Shown one piece after another: positions 17,838-27,215 of a stretch of 64,000 nt of DNA. Position numbers and translations under genes: made by a program. The notes under the pieces are model-generated. The model was not told the DNA's origin and ran no database searches. It was given only the letters and a program-made list of their open reading frames with translations. Source of the stretch: Bacteroidaceae bacterium (GTDB lineage Bacteria; Bacteroidota; Bacteroidia; Bacteroidales; Bacteroidaceae). Position 1 is the stretch's first letter. Each line of letters opens with the position of its first letter. Where the stretch lies: NCBI GenBank assembly GCA_016291905.1, contig JAEEZS010000055.1, forward strand, positions 1 to 64,000, in the 5' to 3' direction.

Positions 17838-18575
17838 TTACCGCAGCTTGGCCTTAGCCGAGCCGAAGCGGAAGTTGATGTCAATCTGTACGGGCACGTG
17901 CTGCGGCGCCGTCGAGAGGTAGAAGCGGAGCACCTCCTTCGCATCGTCGCCCGAGCCTTTCAGCGAGAATGCGTGGCACTCCACCAGTCCGCCTCCCTCG
18001 GCCTTCATCTGCTGGCGGCCCAGATAGACCAGCGTCTGGCTGAGCACCTTCTTGCTGTCCACCACGGGGAACGTCAGGCGCTGACCCACGGTGAGGGCAT
18101 CGAGGTCGAGGCTGCGGGCGTGGAGCATAATGCTCACCAGGTCGTAGGGCTGCGTCGGGCCCGTCCACTGGTCCTCGCGCACACGTCCGTCCACGTAGTC
18201 CTTGCGCAGGTCCACACGGTAGTTTCCGCCCGAACGGCTGTACCACGCCTGCTCAAACACCACGTCCTTGCCCTCCACACAATGCTTGACGAAGTAGAGC
18301 GGCGTGCCGTCGCGGCTGACGGTGGTGGTGAGCGTGTCGCGCAGGTAGTAGAGGTTGTCGGCTGTGCCCGAGCTGCTTGCAAGCAGCGACGCCTCCACGG
18401 CTTCCTTGCCCTTGTAGTGCACAGGACGTGTCGTCAGGCTGGCCGTGCCTGCCTTTATCCACACAAACTTCCAGTTGAAGTAGAGCGTATAGTCCAGCCG
18501 CTCCTGGTCTGCCTTGGCGTGGAGGGTTGTGGCCAGGCAGAGGGCTGCGACGAGGGAAAGGAGTATCTTTTTCAT
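17838..18575 (-). CDS. DUF3108 domain-containing periplasmic protein
   Basis: 245 residues with a clear Sec signal peptide (MKKILLSLVAALCLATTLHA). The rest matches the DUF3108 pattern: YTLYFNWKFVWIKAGTASL near the start, RKDYVDGRVRE in the middle, and a beta-rich C-terminal half. The biochemical role is not established. It is the distal gene of a leftward pair with the Ig-like lipoprotein (46 nt gap), an association that suggests an envelope role. Confidence 0.8.
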   Translation of the reverse strand: MKKILLSLVAALCLATTLHAKADQERLDYTLYFNWKFVWIKAGTASLTTRPVHYKGKEAVEASLLASSSGTADNLYYLRDTLTTTVSRDGTPLYFVKHCVEGKDVVFEQAWYSRSGGNYRVDLRKDYVDGRVREDQWTGPTQPYDLVSIMLHARSLDLDALTVGQRLTFPVVDSKKVLSQTLVYLGRQQMKAEGGGLVECHAFSLKGSGDDAKEVLRFYLSTAPQHVPVQIDINFRFGSAKAKLR

Positions 18576-18621
18576 TTTCGTTGGTTTCGTTTCTGTTTTG
18601 ACTTTGTTTCCAAGGTTAGGT

Positions 18622-20562
18622 TTATTTTCGCTTCTGCTTCTTACGCTTCTGCTCCTCGCGCTGCTGGTTCTTGCTTTTCTTTTCCTTCTTCTCCTTGCGG
18701 GCCTTCTTCAGGTCATCGGGCTTCTGCTTTTCAATGGGCACGGACAGGGGGTTCCAGTCCTCGGCATAGTCCCAGTTCTCGCGCATCTCGATGGCCTTGC
18801 CGTAGTAATAGACGGCCTCGGCGTGTCGCCGCTCGTCCCACAGCCCCGTGTCCCACACGCCGTTGCCATTGTCGTCCACCAGCAGCCTGACGTAGTACGT
18901 AGCGGGCTTCACAAAGTAGAACTCTGCCCTACCCTCGGCGTTCACCGCGGCCTGACGGATGACCTTGTCGCTCTTGTCAATCAGCTGCGCTAACAACGGC
19001 GATGTGGAGGGGCGCTCCACCGTCAGCACGAACGAGCTGTACTTGTCCAACGACTTGAATCGGATGTTGGTGTCGGTCTTCTTCGACTCCAGGCCGTAGA
19101 TGCCTCGGAACGCTGCCGAATCAGCCGTGAACTTGTACTCCTCCTCGGGGCGCCACTCGGCCAGCAGCTCGTAGGTCATCAGCTTTGCCTTCTGGCGGCG
19201 GAACACAAACGGCTCATCGACCCACAGCGTATCGACCTTCCTAACCAGATGCAGCGCCGAGTCGCGCCAGCTCGCCAGGGGCTCGTTGAACGTTACCGTC
19301 ACCACGGCGTTCAGGTCCATCGACGAACCGCCGTTCACCTTCATAGGCAGTACGGGCGTCTGCTTCTTCACCATCGTCGAGTCGCCACGCTTCAGCCGCT
19401 TCTCCAACTCCTTCTGCTCCTCCTTGCGGCGCTTCTCCTCCTCGGCCAGCTGCTTGGCGCGCGTCTTCTTCGGCACCAGGTTTAGCGTGTCCGTCCGCCC
19501 TGACAACAAGCCCAGCGTGTCCGTAGCCACGTAGGTCAGGCACATCGAGAGCGTGTCCTGGTAGTAGTACGTGGTGTCGCGCATCCAGTAGGTGATGGTG
19601 TCGTTGCGCGGATTTGCCTCCACGATGTACGCCGAGTCGCTGGGGAAATTGAGCGGCTCAATCCAGGGCAGCGTGTCGGCAGGCGTGGAGAAGATGAGAG
19701 TGAACTTGTTGAGTGCCGTCCGCTCGCTCTTCACCAGGTAGCGAAACGTGGGCTCCTCGGTAAACGACAGCAGCACTAGGTCTTCGGGAAGGTAATGGGT
19801 GACGGGCAGGATGCGTACCGTATCCACCGTGAGCGAGTCCTTCCACACGGTGTCGGGCTCCATACGTACCTCGGTGGACGGCACCACCAGCGAGTCCAGC
19901 CAGCCGAGCGTCTCGGACTTCTGGTCGAACAGGAAGTTCTGGTTCATATCCTTCAGCGCAAAGGCTCTGTAACTGCCTGAGGCTATGCCGCGTATAGTGA
20001 AACGCCCCTCGGCATCGGTCCTCGACACACGCACAAAGGGCAACGTGGTAAACGCCGAGTCGTCCAACTCCTCGTGCAGCCCCACCAGTATTCCCTGCAC
20101 GGGCTCGAGGTTCTGGGCATCGAGCACCACACCACTCACAGCCAGCGTGTCGATGACCTCGCCCGTCGAGAAGGCAAAGGCAAAATCGCCCAGCGGGTTG
20201 CCCTCGTTGTTGTCCACGATGGCATCGTTGAAGTCGATGGTGTAGGTGGTGTTCTCTTTCAGCGAATCCTCGATGGAAACGGTGATTTTCTTGCCCGAAG
20301 TCTTGATGACGGGCTGCTGCACCTGGGGTGGCGACACCACAATCTTCTCGCTGGCCTTCTCCAGCTTTATGTACTCGTCGAAGCTGAGCGTCACCTTGCC
20401 GTCCTTCACGTTCAGCGCTCCTCGGGCAGGGGTGCTTCCGACGAACACAGGGGGCGTTTCGTCATACGGTCCTCCGTCGGGGCTTCCTATTGACGCACAG
20501 CCCATCAGCAGCAGCAAGGCCACCAGAGCCAGCATAAACCGTTTTTTCCTCTCGCTCGTCAT
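18622..20562 (-). CDS. Ig-like domain lipoprotein
   Basis: 646 residues. The signal ends in MGCAS (Cys22), so the protein is probably lipidated. The N-terminal segment SIGSPDGGPYDETPPVFVGS and the following ALNVKDGKVTLSFDEYIKL are typical of a widespread Bacteroidetes lipoprotein with a bacterial Ig-like (SbsA-type) domain. The central part is beta-rich, with a Lys/Glu-rich coiled stretch near residues 355-380 (AKQLAEEEKRRKEEQKELEK), and the C terminus is strongly basic. Function is unknown. It overlaps nothing and sits 10 nt from the upstream thioredoxin-fold gene. Confidence 0.78.
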   Translation of the reverse strand: MTSERKKRFMLALVALLLLMGCASIGSPDGGPYDETPPVFVGSTPARGALNVKDGKVTLSFDEYIKLEKASEKIVVSPPQVQQPVIKTSGKKITVSIEDSLKENTTYTIDFNDAIVDNNEGNPLGDFAFAFSTGEVIDTLAVSGVVLDAQNLEPVQGILVGLHEELDDSAFTTLPFVRVSRTDAEGRFTIRGIASGSYRAFALKDMNQNFLFDQKSETLGWLDSLVVPSTEVRMEPDTVWKDSLTVDTVRILPVTHYLPEDLVLLSFTEEPTFRYLVKSERTALNKFTLIFSTPADTLPWIEPLNFPSDSAYIVEANPRNDTITYWMRDTTYYYQDTLSMCLTYVATDTLGLLSGRTDTLNLVPKKTRAKQLAEEEKRRKEEQKELEKRLKRGDSTMVKKQTPVLPMKVNGGSSMDLNAVVTVTFNEPLASWRDSALHLVRKVDTLWVDEPFVFRRQKAKLMTYELLAEWRPEEEYKFTADSAAFRGIYGLESKKTDTNIRFKSLDKYSSFVLTVERPSTSPLLAQLIDKSDKVIRQAAVNAEGRAEFYFVKPATYYVRLLVDDNGNGVWDTGLWDERRHAEAVYYYGKAIEMRENWDYAEDWNPLSVPIEKQKPDDLKKARKEKKEKKSKNQQREEQKRKKQKRK

Positions 20563-20572
20563 TCTTAAGCCC

Positions 20573-21667
20573 TCAGCTTTTCTTCTTTTTTTCCTTCCGC
20601 TTCTTCTCTTCCTCGGCCTTCTTCAATGCCTTTATCCGCTCCTCCTCACGCCTCACCTGGATGCTCACGCGGTCCACCAGCTCCTCGCCGTGGAGGTCGT
20701 TGAAAAGCACTCTGCGCTGCGGATTAAGCAGCACATTGGCAGGCAGTTTCGTCACGTTCAGCTGACGCAGCATATCCAAGTTCCAGCCTTGGAAACCGTT
20801 GCCCTGTGTCCACGTCAGCGAATCTTCGCGTATGGCCTGCATCCAAGCCTCACGGTCGTTGTCGAGGCTCACGCCCAGCACGGCAAACGGGCGTCCACGG
20901 AACGAATCGACCAGCGCACGGTACTCTTCCTGGTCGCGACGGCTCTCTTCGTTCCAAGATGCCCAGAAGGTCACCAGCATACACGTGTCGCGAAACAGGT
21001 TTGTGTTCAGCACTTTCCCCACCGTGTCCCTGAGGTTGTAGTTGCTCAGCACGGTATTCGCGGTGCTTACCTTCAAGCCGTTCAGGCGGCTCTTCAAATC
21101 GACCACCTGCGGATTGTCCTGCAGGTTGCCGCTCATCTTGTTCATCAGTCCGCGTACTTCGCTCACGCTCGGATTATCCGTGCGCAAAAACCATTCCTTC
21201 AACAGCCACACCGACACTTCGTCGTAGGGATGCTCAGTAATGAACGTGTCAGCCATATGCTGTATCTGCCAATGAGTCAGCACCGTGTCGCGCAGCATAG
21301 CGCGGAACTCCTCCAACAAGGCGTTCTGCCGTCCTCCGCTCAGCGTCAGCCACCCTTCGGCAGCCGAGTCGCCCGAGAGCGTCGTCGTTACGCCCCGTTC
21401 GGCAAACACCATCTCGCGATGTCCGTTCGGGAATGCCACCCAGAGGGGCGTCACCGTGTCGGGCGTGAATGTGAACGTCCATCTGCCCCGTCGGCCTACC
21501 ACCGTGTCAACCTTGTCGAACCATTCGTCAGCCCCGTAAACCACCAGCGTGTCGCCTCCTGCCTGAGCCACGTCGGCCCGCAGGGTAAACGACGTCTTCC
21601 TGCCCTGGCAGCCACACAGCAGCAACAGGGTCAGACAGACAACGGACAGGGTTTTCAAGGGTTTCAT
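20573..21667 (-). CDS. DUF4369/thioredoxin-like lipoprotein lacking CXXC
   Basis: 364 residues with lipobox LLCGC (Cys20). An N-terminal DUF4369-like beta domain (about 25-130) is followed by a thioredoxin/TlpA-like fold starting near residue 220. Where redox members have W-x-x-W-C-x-x-C, this one reads TFWASWNEESRRDQEEY, with no cysteine. The downstream strand-turn KLPANVLLNPQRRVLF, which carries the cis-proline, is retained. So the fold is present but thiol-disulfide chemistry is unlikely. The C terminus is a Lys/Glu helix. It lies 15 nt after bipA and leads the envelope genes. Confidence 0.75.
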   Translation of the reverse strand: MKPLKTLSVVCLTLLLLCGCQGRKTSFTLRADVAQAGGDTLVVYGADEWFDKVDTVVGRRGRWTFTFTPDTVTPLWVAFPNGHREMVFAERGVTTTLSGDSAAEGWLTLSGGRQNALLEEFRAMLRDTVLTHWQIQHMADTFITEHPYDEVSVWLLKEWFLRTDNPSVSEVRGLMNKMSGNLQDNPQVVDLKSRLNGLKVSTANTVLSNYNLRDTVGKVLNTNLFRDTCMLVTFWASWNEESRRDQEEYRALVDSFRGRPFAVLGVSLDNDREAWMQAIREDSLTWTQGNGFQGWNLDMLRQLNVTKLPANVLLNPQRRVLFNDLHGEELVDRVSIQVRREEERIKALKKAEEEKKRKEKKKKS

Positions 21668-21682
21668 ACCACAGGGACTGGC

Positions 21683-23485
21683 TTATCGTGCCGCACGTTT
21701 CCGTTCCAGCGCATCAAGGATTATCTTCCTCATTCGCATCGACTTGGGCGTCACCTCCACATACTCGTCTTCCTTGATGTACTCCAACGCCTCCTCCAAC
21801 GAGAAGAGCACGGGCGGCGCAATGTGTGCCTTTTCGTCGGCACCGCTGGCACGCATATTCGTCAGCTGCTTGCTCTTGGTGACGTTAATTACCAGGTCGT
21901 TCTCGTGCACATGCTCGCCCACTACCTGACCTGCATAGACCTCTTCCTGCGGATGGATGAAGAACTTGCCGCGGTCCTGCAGGTGGTCGATGGCATAGGC
22001 AAACGCCGTGCCCGTCTCCATCGCTACCATCGAGCCGTTCGTCCGACGCTCAATGTCGCCCTTGTAGGGCTGGTAATTCTTGAAACGGTGCGCCATGATA
22101 GCCTCGCCTGCCGAGGCAGTCAACACGTTGGTACGCAATCCGATGATGCCGCGCGAAGGTATCTCAAACTCGATGTTGATGCGGTCACCCTGCGTGTCCA
22201 TCGAGAGCATCTCGCCCTTCCGACGCGTAATCATATCAATCATCTTCGACGAATATTCCTCGGGCACGTTGATGGTGAGTTCCTCTATCGGCTCACATCG
22301 GCGTCCGTCTATCTCCTTGTAGATCACCTGCGGCTGACCCACTTGCAGTTCGTAGCCTTCACGACGCATCGTCTCGATAAGCACGCTCAGGTGGAGTACA
22401 CCGCGTCCGAACACCGTCCACTTGTCCTCGTCCTCGCTCTTCGTGACGCGCAACGCCAGGTTCTTCTCCAGCTCGCGGTCCAGACGCTCCTGAATATGAC
22501 GCGAAGTGACGTACTTGCCCTCGCGTCCGAAGAAGGGCGAGTCGTTGATGGTGAACAGCATACTCATCGTGGGCTCGTCAATGGCAATGGGCTCTAATGC
22601 CTCAGGCGCTTCAGCATCGCAAATGGTGTCGCCTATCTCGAAGTGTTCCAAGCCAATAATGGCACAGATGTCGCCGCTGCTTACGCTCTCCGTACGTCGG
22701 TGAGTCATACCCTCGAAGGTGTGGAGCTCCTTGATTTTTGCCTTTTCCTGCGAGCCGTCCCTGTGTACAAGCATCACCGTCATTCCGTCCTTGAGCGTAC
22801 CCCTGTGAACGCGCCCCACGGCGATACGGCCCGTGTAAGGCGAGTAGTCGAGACTGGTGATGAGCATCTGCGGCGTACCCTCCAGCATCGGAGGTGCGGG
22901 AATGTGCTCCACAATCTGGTCAAGCAGATAGGTGATGTCCGTTGTAGGTGTCTTCCAGTCGGCGCCCATCCAGCCTTGCTTTGCCGAGCCGAACACCACG
23001 GGGAAGTCCAGCTGCTCCTCCGTGGCATCAAGGGCAAACATCAAGTCGAACACCATTTCGTGCACCTCGTCGGGGCGGCAGTTCGGCTTGTCCACCTTGT
23101 TTACCACCACGATGGGCTTCAGCCCTATTTGCAGCGCCTTTTGCAACACAAACCTCGTCTGCGGCATCGGACCCTCGAAGGCATCCACCAGCAGCAGGCA
23201 GCCGTCTGCCATATTCAGCACACGCTCCACCTCCCCGCCAAAATCGCTATGTCCTGGCGTGTCGATGATGTTGATTTTCACGCCCCGATAGACGATGGAG
23301 ACGTTCTTCGACAAGATGGTTATTCCCCTCTCGCGTTCCAGGTCGTTGCTGTCCAGTACACATTCGGCATCCGCCTTGTCGTTCTTGAAAAGGTGTCCAG
23401 CCAGCATCATCTTGTCCACCAGCGTTGTCTTTCCGTGGTCAACGTGGGCAATAATGGCAATGTTTCTGATATCTTGTTTCTCCAT
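21683..23485 (-). CDS. typA: Ribosome-associated GTPase BipA/TypA
   Basis: Translational GTPase of the EF-G family that binds the ribosome and affects assembly and stress adaptation. The 600-residue length is normal. The G1 motif is AHVDHGKTTLVDKM, the G2 region is ERERGITILSKNVS, G3 is DTPGHSDFGGEVERVL and G4 is VVNKVDKP. The BipA-specific C-terminal region includes GEHVHENDLVINVTKSKQLT and NMRASGADEK. The promoter -7 box (TACTTTTG on the minus strand) is at 23547-23554. The downstream lipoprotein genes may be read from the same promoter. Confidence 0.97.
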   Translation of the reverse strand: MEKQDIRNIAIIAHVDHGKTTLVDKMMLAGHLFKNDKADAECVLDSNDLERERGITILSKNVSIVYRGVKINIIDTPGHSDFGGEVERVLNMADGCLLLVDAFEGPMPQTRFVLQKALQIGLKPIVVVNKVDKPNCRPDEVHEMVFDLMFALDATEEQLDFPVVFGSAKQGWMGADWKTPTTDITYLLDQIVEHIPAPPMLEGTPQMLITSLDYSPYTGRIAVGRVHRGTLKDGMTVMLVHRDGSQEKAKIKELHTFEGMTHRRTESVSSGDICAIIGLEHFEIGDTICDAEAPEALEPIAIDEPTMSMLFTINDSPFFGREGKYVTSRHIQERLDRELEKNLALRVTKSEDEDKWTVFGRGVLHLSVLIETMRREGYELQVGQPQVIYKEIDGRRCEPIEELTINVPEEYSSKMIDMITRRKGEMLSMDTQGDRINIEFEIPSRGIIGLRTNVLTASAGEAIMAHRFKNYQPYKGDIERRTNGSMVAMETGTAFAYAIDHLQDRGKFFIHPQEEVYAGQVVGEHVHENDLVINVTKSKQLTNMRASGADEKAHIAPPVLFSLEEALEYIKEDEYVEVTPKSMRMRKIILDALERKRAAR

Positions 23486-23808
23486 ATTCAGCTTCTACAT
23501 TTCCTTGATTATCTGCATTCTTTTTCTTTTTTCTCAAAAATCGGCGCAAAAGTACACATTTTTTCTGAAACTTTTCGCGTACCTCTTTAAATAATAACAG
23601 CCTTTAACGTCTCCAACACCAGAAAAGCCTCTGCGACTGCCTGCATTCCACCCGCTCCGTCCCACGATTTTCTCCTTGTTTCTCCTCCGATTTTTCGCTC
23701 AAATAAAAAAACTTACAAATTTATTTGGTTATTCGCCCAACTTGCCGTACCTTTGCAGCCGCTTTTGAAAAAAGCAGTGTGTAATTCATTATTTAATTAA
23801 AAAACAGT
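23486..23808. other. Divergent promoter region between bipA and rpsO
   Basis: Contains the bipA -7 box on the minus strand (23547-23554) and the rpsO promoter on the plus strand (TTTG 23724-23727, TACCTTTG 23748-23755, 20 bp apart). No gene is visible in the rest. Confidence 0.7.
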
Positions 23809-24078
23809 ATGTATTTAACCCCAGAGAAAAAACAGGAGATCTTTGGACAATACGGAAAGTCCAACACGGACACTGGTTCCCCTGAGAGCCAGATTGCCTT
23901 GTTCTCATACCGTATTTCCCACCTGACGGAGCACCTGAAGGTGAACCGTAAAGATTATAGTACCTCCCGTGCTCTGACGAAGCTGGTTGCCAAGCGTCGC
24001 GCCCTTCTGAACTACCTGAAGGATAACGACATCGAGCGCTACCGTGCTATCATCAAGGCCCTCGGTCTTCGTAAGTAA
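23809..24078 (+). CDS. rpsO: 30S ribosomal protein S15
   Basis: 89 residues, the normal size. It carries the conserved S15 signature: [38 protein letters not shown] and [20 protein letters not shown]. It binds 16S rRNA in the central domain. Its own promoter lies 54-85 nt upstream and a strong intrinsic terminator follows. Confidence 0.98.
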   Translation: MYLTPEKKQEIFGQYGKSNTDTGSPESQIALFSYRISHLTEHLKVNRKDYSTSRALTKLVAKRRALLNYLKDNDIERYRAIIKALGLRK

Positions 24079-24118
24079 GACCCTGCAAGGAAACAGGTAC
24101 GAAAAAATCCTCCGCTTT

Positions 24119-24158
24119 GAGCCGCAGCCCACAACAAGGTTGCGGCTCCTTGTTTTTT
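24119..24158 (+). terminator. Intrinsic terminator of rpsO
   Basis: Arms GAGCCGCA (24119-24126) and TGCGGCTC (24141-24148) with a T run (TGTTTTTT) at 24151-24158. It abuts the end of the convergent HhH gene. Confidence 0.85.
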
Positions 24159-26239
24159 CAGAACGAATAACGCAGCTGAAGGGCAATGTCTTCGGCGTGG
24201 TTCTGGGCAATCAGCTCGGCTCCCGAGCCTATTTCGTCGCGATCGAAATAGTGCGTCCAGCCCACCTTGACTGTGCAGACCAGACTTTTCATCAACGTGC
24301 AGTCTGCCATCATCGCTCCACGCAGGCCGTGCCCATAGTAGGAACGGTAGTTGTAGGCATAGAGCAATCCGCGCTCGTAGCCGTAGAGCCTTGCTGCCCA
24401 GTCCGTCGTGCGGAACCAGGAGAATTCGCCGTTGATATGAAGGGGCTTCACGGGATGCGTCCACGTCAGTCTGTCTGCCACGCGGAAGCCATAGTTCACC
24501 TTTTCGGCATTCACCTGACAATAATCTGCCGTGCCCTGCATACGCCACGATGGCCCCAGCGCCACATCGGCTTGCAAACGGACACGTTGTGTCACCTCGC
24601 GGAAAAGTCCATTGTACGAATAGCCCGACAACACATTGCGCTCCTTCACCTTACACCGATAGCGGGCAAGGAACGACAACCCATCGTTCGGGCTATACTG
24701 CGCCGAAGCCATCAAGTCCACACCTTTCGAAGGCTCGTCCACCCGATAACGCGGCTCAGGGAAACGGAACAGGTCGGCATAGGCATTGAACTGCCAGCGA
24801 CGCAACCGTTGCACATCCACCCCCACATAAACGCCCTGCTCGTTCCTCACCTCGCTTCCCTCGCGGAAAGCGTTGGACTGAAATCCCCAATAATCACGCG
24901 AATAATGGCGCTGAAGCAAAGTAAACGCTACGCGCTCAAAGGGTTCGACGCGCAGGCTGTTCAGCGTTGCCCATCCCCCATTGCCGCTCAGAGCCGTCTC
25001 GCCTGCAAACGTCACATTATGCCGATAAAAGGCATAATCGGCGCTCCAGTTCGTGAAGCTGCGCCCCTCGGGATAGTACATCTTATACGTCAGATGCCCT
25101 TTCGTAAGGGCGTGGTTATACCCTTGCCAGAGCCCCGTCGCCCCCACGTGAAGTCCGTTCCAGCTGTATTTGACGTGTCCGCCAGCCAGCATGCCGCCCA
25201 CATTGCACGCCTTCTGCATCTCGGGCGTTGTGCGATGCCTGCCCGTTGTCAGAAAAGTGCTGATGGAGTCCTTCACCATCGATGCGTCATAGTGCCTGTA
25301 AGAGACAAACCCCGTCACATCCACCGCGCCGAAACGTACCGTAGCCGCTACGCCACGCAGATAGTCCGTCTCGTTCGTACCTCCGTGACGATGAATAGGG
25401 TCGGCTGTAGCCGAGCGCTCCAGATGGCTCAGCGCGAAGTTCTTACCCAACGAGAAGTTCGTATTCATCACCAGCCCCTGCCCGAAGCTCAGGCGGTATG
25501 TGCCCAGCGTGAGGTTTCGCAGCCAACCCATGTCCTTCACCTGCACATAGCCCGAGTAGAAGTCAAAACCCTTGCGCCCCAGCAGCTCGCCGTCAGCCCC
25601 TCGCGTAAAGAAAGGTTCGCCTGCATCCTTTTCCGCAGCCAGCCCCCAAAAGAGGCGCTCCCGATAGTGGTAGCTATAACGCACGGAACTATATAGCGGG
25701 TTGCCCCAATAGTGTCGCGAGGGATACTGTTCCCACTCGCTGCGCGTGAAAGGCAGGTTGCCAGCCCGCGTGTAAAAAGGCACGTCCATCCGTCCCATGA
25801 CAGCACTCTTCCCCTTCGTCAGCCATTGACGAAAATCGCCCATTTCATCGGACTTTTTCGGCACTTCGAAGGTCAGGAAATAGGACAACAGCCGACGTGT
25901 GTCGTAGTCAAGCGAGGGAATGAGCATCAGTCCGCCCGCAGCGTGTATCGGTCCGTCGACATCGATGTGAAACAGGATGTCTTCCACCTGACGGGGCGAG
26001 AGGAAGAACAACTGCTCGAGCTCCTCCTTGGTAGCCGTGTTGATGCAGATGGGATGCTCGCGCAGGGCCGTCAGCTCCTCCACGAGGTTTTCCCACTCCG
26101 TGCTTTCCTCGTTTTCCGACAAGAGCCGCTGCTCCAGAAAGTCCTCCCATGAAGTGGCTCCGCCCACCTGCGCCTGCCCCTTCATTCCTCCGAACATGAG
26201 GACAAGCACCAGCATCAACCCATAAAAATGCCCTTTCAT
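24158..26239 (-). CDS. Helix-hairpin-helix outer-membrane protein
   Basis: The start is ATG 26239 (MKGHFYGLMLVLVLMF, signal peptide ending GQAQ); the frame is open further upstream but runs into the divergent gene. 693 residues. A helix-hairpin-helix segment near 50-80 (PICINTATKEELEQLFFLSP, then RQVEDILFHI) is followed by a long beta-rich region with many aromatic, alternating strands, as in a Bacteroidetes barrel protein. Family members are widespread and uncharacterised. The -7 box TATTTTTG (26244-26251, minus strand) ends only 4 nt before the ATG, so the mRNA may be leaderless. Confidence 0.78.
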   Translation of the reverse strand: MKGHFYGLMLVLVLMFGGMKGQAQVGGATSWEDFLEQRLLSENEESTEWENLVEELTALREHPICINTATKEELEQLFFLSPRQVEDILFHIDVDGPIHAAGGLMLIPSLDYDTRRLLSYFLTFEVPKKSDEMGDFRQWLTKGKSAVMGRMDVPFYTRAGNLPFTRSEWEQYPSRHYWGNPLYSSVRYSYHYRERLFWGLAAEKDAGEPFFTRGADGELLGRKGFDFYSGYVQVKDMGWLRNLTLGTYRLSFGQGLVMNTNFSLGKNFALSHLERSATADPIHRHGGTNETDYLRGVAATVRFGAVDVTGFVSYRHYDASMVKDSISTFLTTGRHRTTPEMQKACNVGGMLAGGHVKYSWNGLHVGATGLWQGYNHALTKGHLTYKMYYPEGRSFTNWSADYAFYRHNVTFAGETALSGNGGWATLNSLRVEPFERVAFTLLQRHYSRDYWGFQSNAFREGSEVRNEQGVYVGVDVQRLRRWQFNAYADLFRFPEPRYRVDEPSKGVDLMASAQYSPNDGLSFLARYRCKVKERNVLSGYSYNGLFREVTQRVRLQADVALGPSWRMQGTADYCQVNAEKVNYGFRVADRLTWTHPVKPLHINGEFSWFRTTDWAARLYGYERGLLYAYNYRSYYGHGLRGAMMADCTLMKSLVCTVKVGWTHYFDRDEIGSGAELIAQNHAEDIALQLRYSF

Positions 26240-26243
26240 GGTG

Positions 26244-26313
26244 CAAAAATAGCTAAAAAACACAAACAAGCGGCATTTTTTGTCCCGAAAATAAAACTCT
26301 TTGCGTACATTTG
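26244..26313. promoter_or_regulatory. Back-to-back promoters with no room for a leader
   Basis: Minus strand TATTTTTG then CACC then ATG; plus strand TACATTTG then CACC then GTG. Both -7 boxes end 4 nt from a start codon, so both mRNAs are predicted to start at or within a few bases of the initiation codon. Confidence 0.55.
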
Positions 26314-26317
26314 CACC

Positions 26318-26911
26318 GTGAAACGCACGAAACGATATCTCCTTTCCCTTCTGTTGCTGGCAGTAACGGCGCTTACCGCCTCCGCGCAGATCTATACCGA
26401 CAACGCTTTGCCTGTCGATATCTACAAGGGCGATACCATCCCCGTCATCCACATGCGCGATGTCTATATCTTCAGCCCGCCCAAGTTCAAGAACCGTCGG
26501 ACGGAAAAGGAGTACTGGCGCAACGTGCGCGACATCAAAAAGACGCTCCCCCTGGCGCAGGAGATTCGCGGTATCATCATCGAGACTTACGAATATATGC
26601 AGACCCTGCCCGACGACAAGGCACGCGAGCGCCACATGAAGAAGGTGGAAAAGGATCTCATGGCAACCTACACGCCCCGCATGAAGCAGCTCACGCTCCG
26701 TCAGGGCAAGATGCTCATCAAACTCGTTGACCGCGAGTGCAACCAGACGGGCTACGACCTCATCGTGGTCTTCCGCGGCAAGTTCCGCGCCACGTTCTAC
26801 CAAGCCTTTGCCACCCTCTTCGGTGCCAGCCTCAAGAGCGGCTACGACCCCGACGGAGCCGATGCCGAGCTGGAGGAAATCATTTGGCTCGTCGAAAACG
26901 ACATCCTTTAA
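26318..26911 (+). CDS. DUF4294 domain-containing exported protein
   Basis: The start is placed at GTG 26318 because it gives a clean signal peptide (KRTKRYLLSLLLLAVTALTA, then SAQ). An ATG at 26228 would add 30 unlike residues that overlap the opposite gene. 197 residues. The core matches DUF4294: DVYIFSPPKFKNRRTEKEYW, LTLRQGKMLIKLVDRECNQT and VVFRGKFRATFYQAFATLFG. Function is unknown. The -7 box TACATTTG (26306-26313) ends 4 nt before the GTG, mirroring the divergent neighbour. Confidence 0.78.
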   Translation: MKRTKRYLLSLLLLAVTALTASAQIYTDNALPVDIYKGDTIPVIHMRDVYIFSPPKFKNRRTEKEYWRNVRDIKKTLPLAQEIRGIIIETYEYMQTLPDDKARERHMKKVEKDLMATYTPRMKQLTLRQGKMLIKLVDRECNQTGYDLIVVFRGKFRATFYQAFATLFGASLKSGYDPDGADAELEEIIWLVENDIL

Positions 26912-27215
26912 CCCTTTTTCTGCAAAAAATCAGATAATATAAGGCTCTATAGCTCCAGTATCCCACGTCTTTTTTTTGATAGCATGATATTTAAAAAATG
27001 CCCATTTCATCGGGGGAAATTCAATACTTCAAAAATTGCAACGTTTTTGCAACGTGTTTTTCTTGACAAAAAAGAAAAAAACTGCTTTTCTTTGTAGCGA
27101 AAAAGAATATCTTTAAAAATTCGACAGAAAAATAAAAAAAGTTCATTTTCTCGTGCAGTATTTTCAGTAATCCTGCGTCTTTAAAATAGAATTATTAACC
27201 AAAAGTTATATCGCT
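26912..27215. other. AT-rich leader and promoter region of the first small lipoprotein
   Basis: Holds TGCAACG twice (27037-27043, 27048-27054), a promoter TTG 27063-27065 with TTTCTTTG 27087-27094 (21 bp apart), and a leader of about 115 nt that includes the first copy of a duplicated block (27141-27190). No gene is seen. Confidence 0.6.
27141..27190 (+). repeat. Duplicated leader block, copy A
   Basis: Starts GTTCATTTTCTCGTGCAGTA and continues TTTTCAGTAATCCTGCGTCT. It is closely matched by copy B at 27687-27736. It lies in the predicted 5' leader of the lipoprotein gene at 27216. Confidence 0.75.

Noticed and set aside
17731-17860. A good -7 box (TATCTTTG, 17731-17738) followed by an ATG at 17760
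   Set aside because: The frame soon becomes the antisense of the DUF3108 gene. It might be the remnant 5' end of a lost gene, but nothing supports a product.
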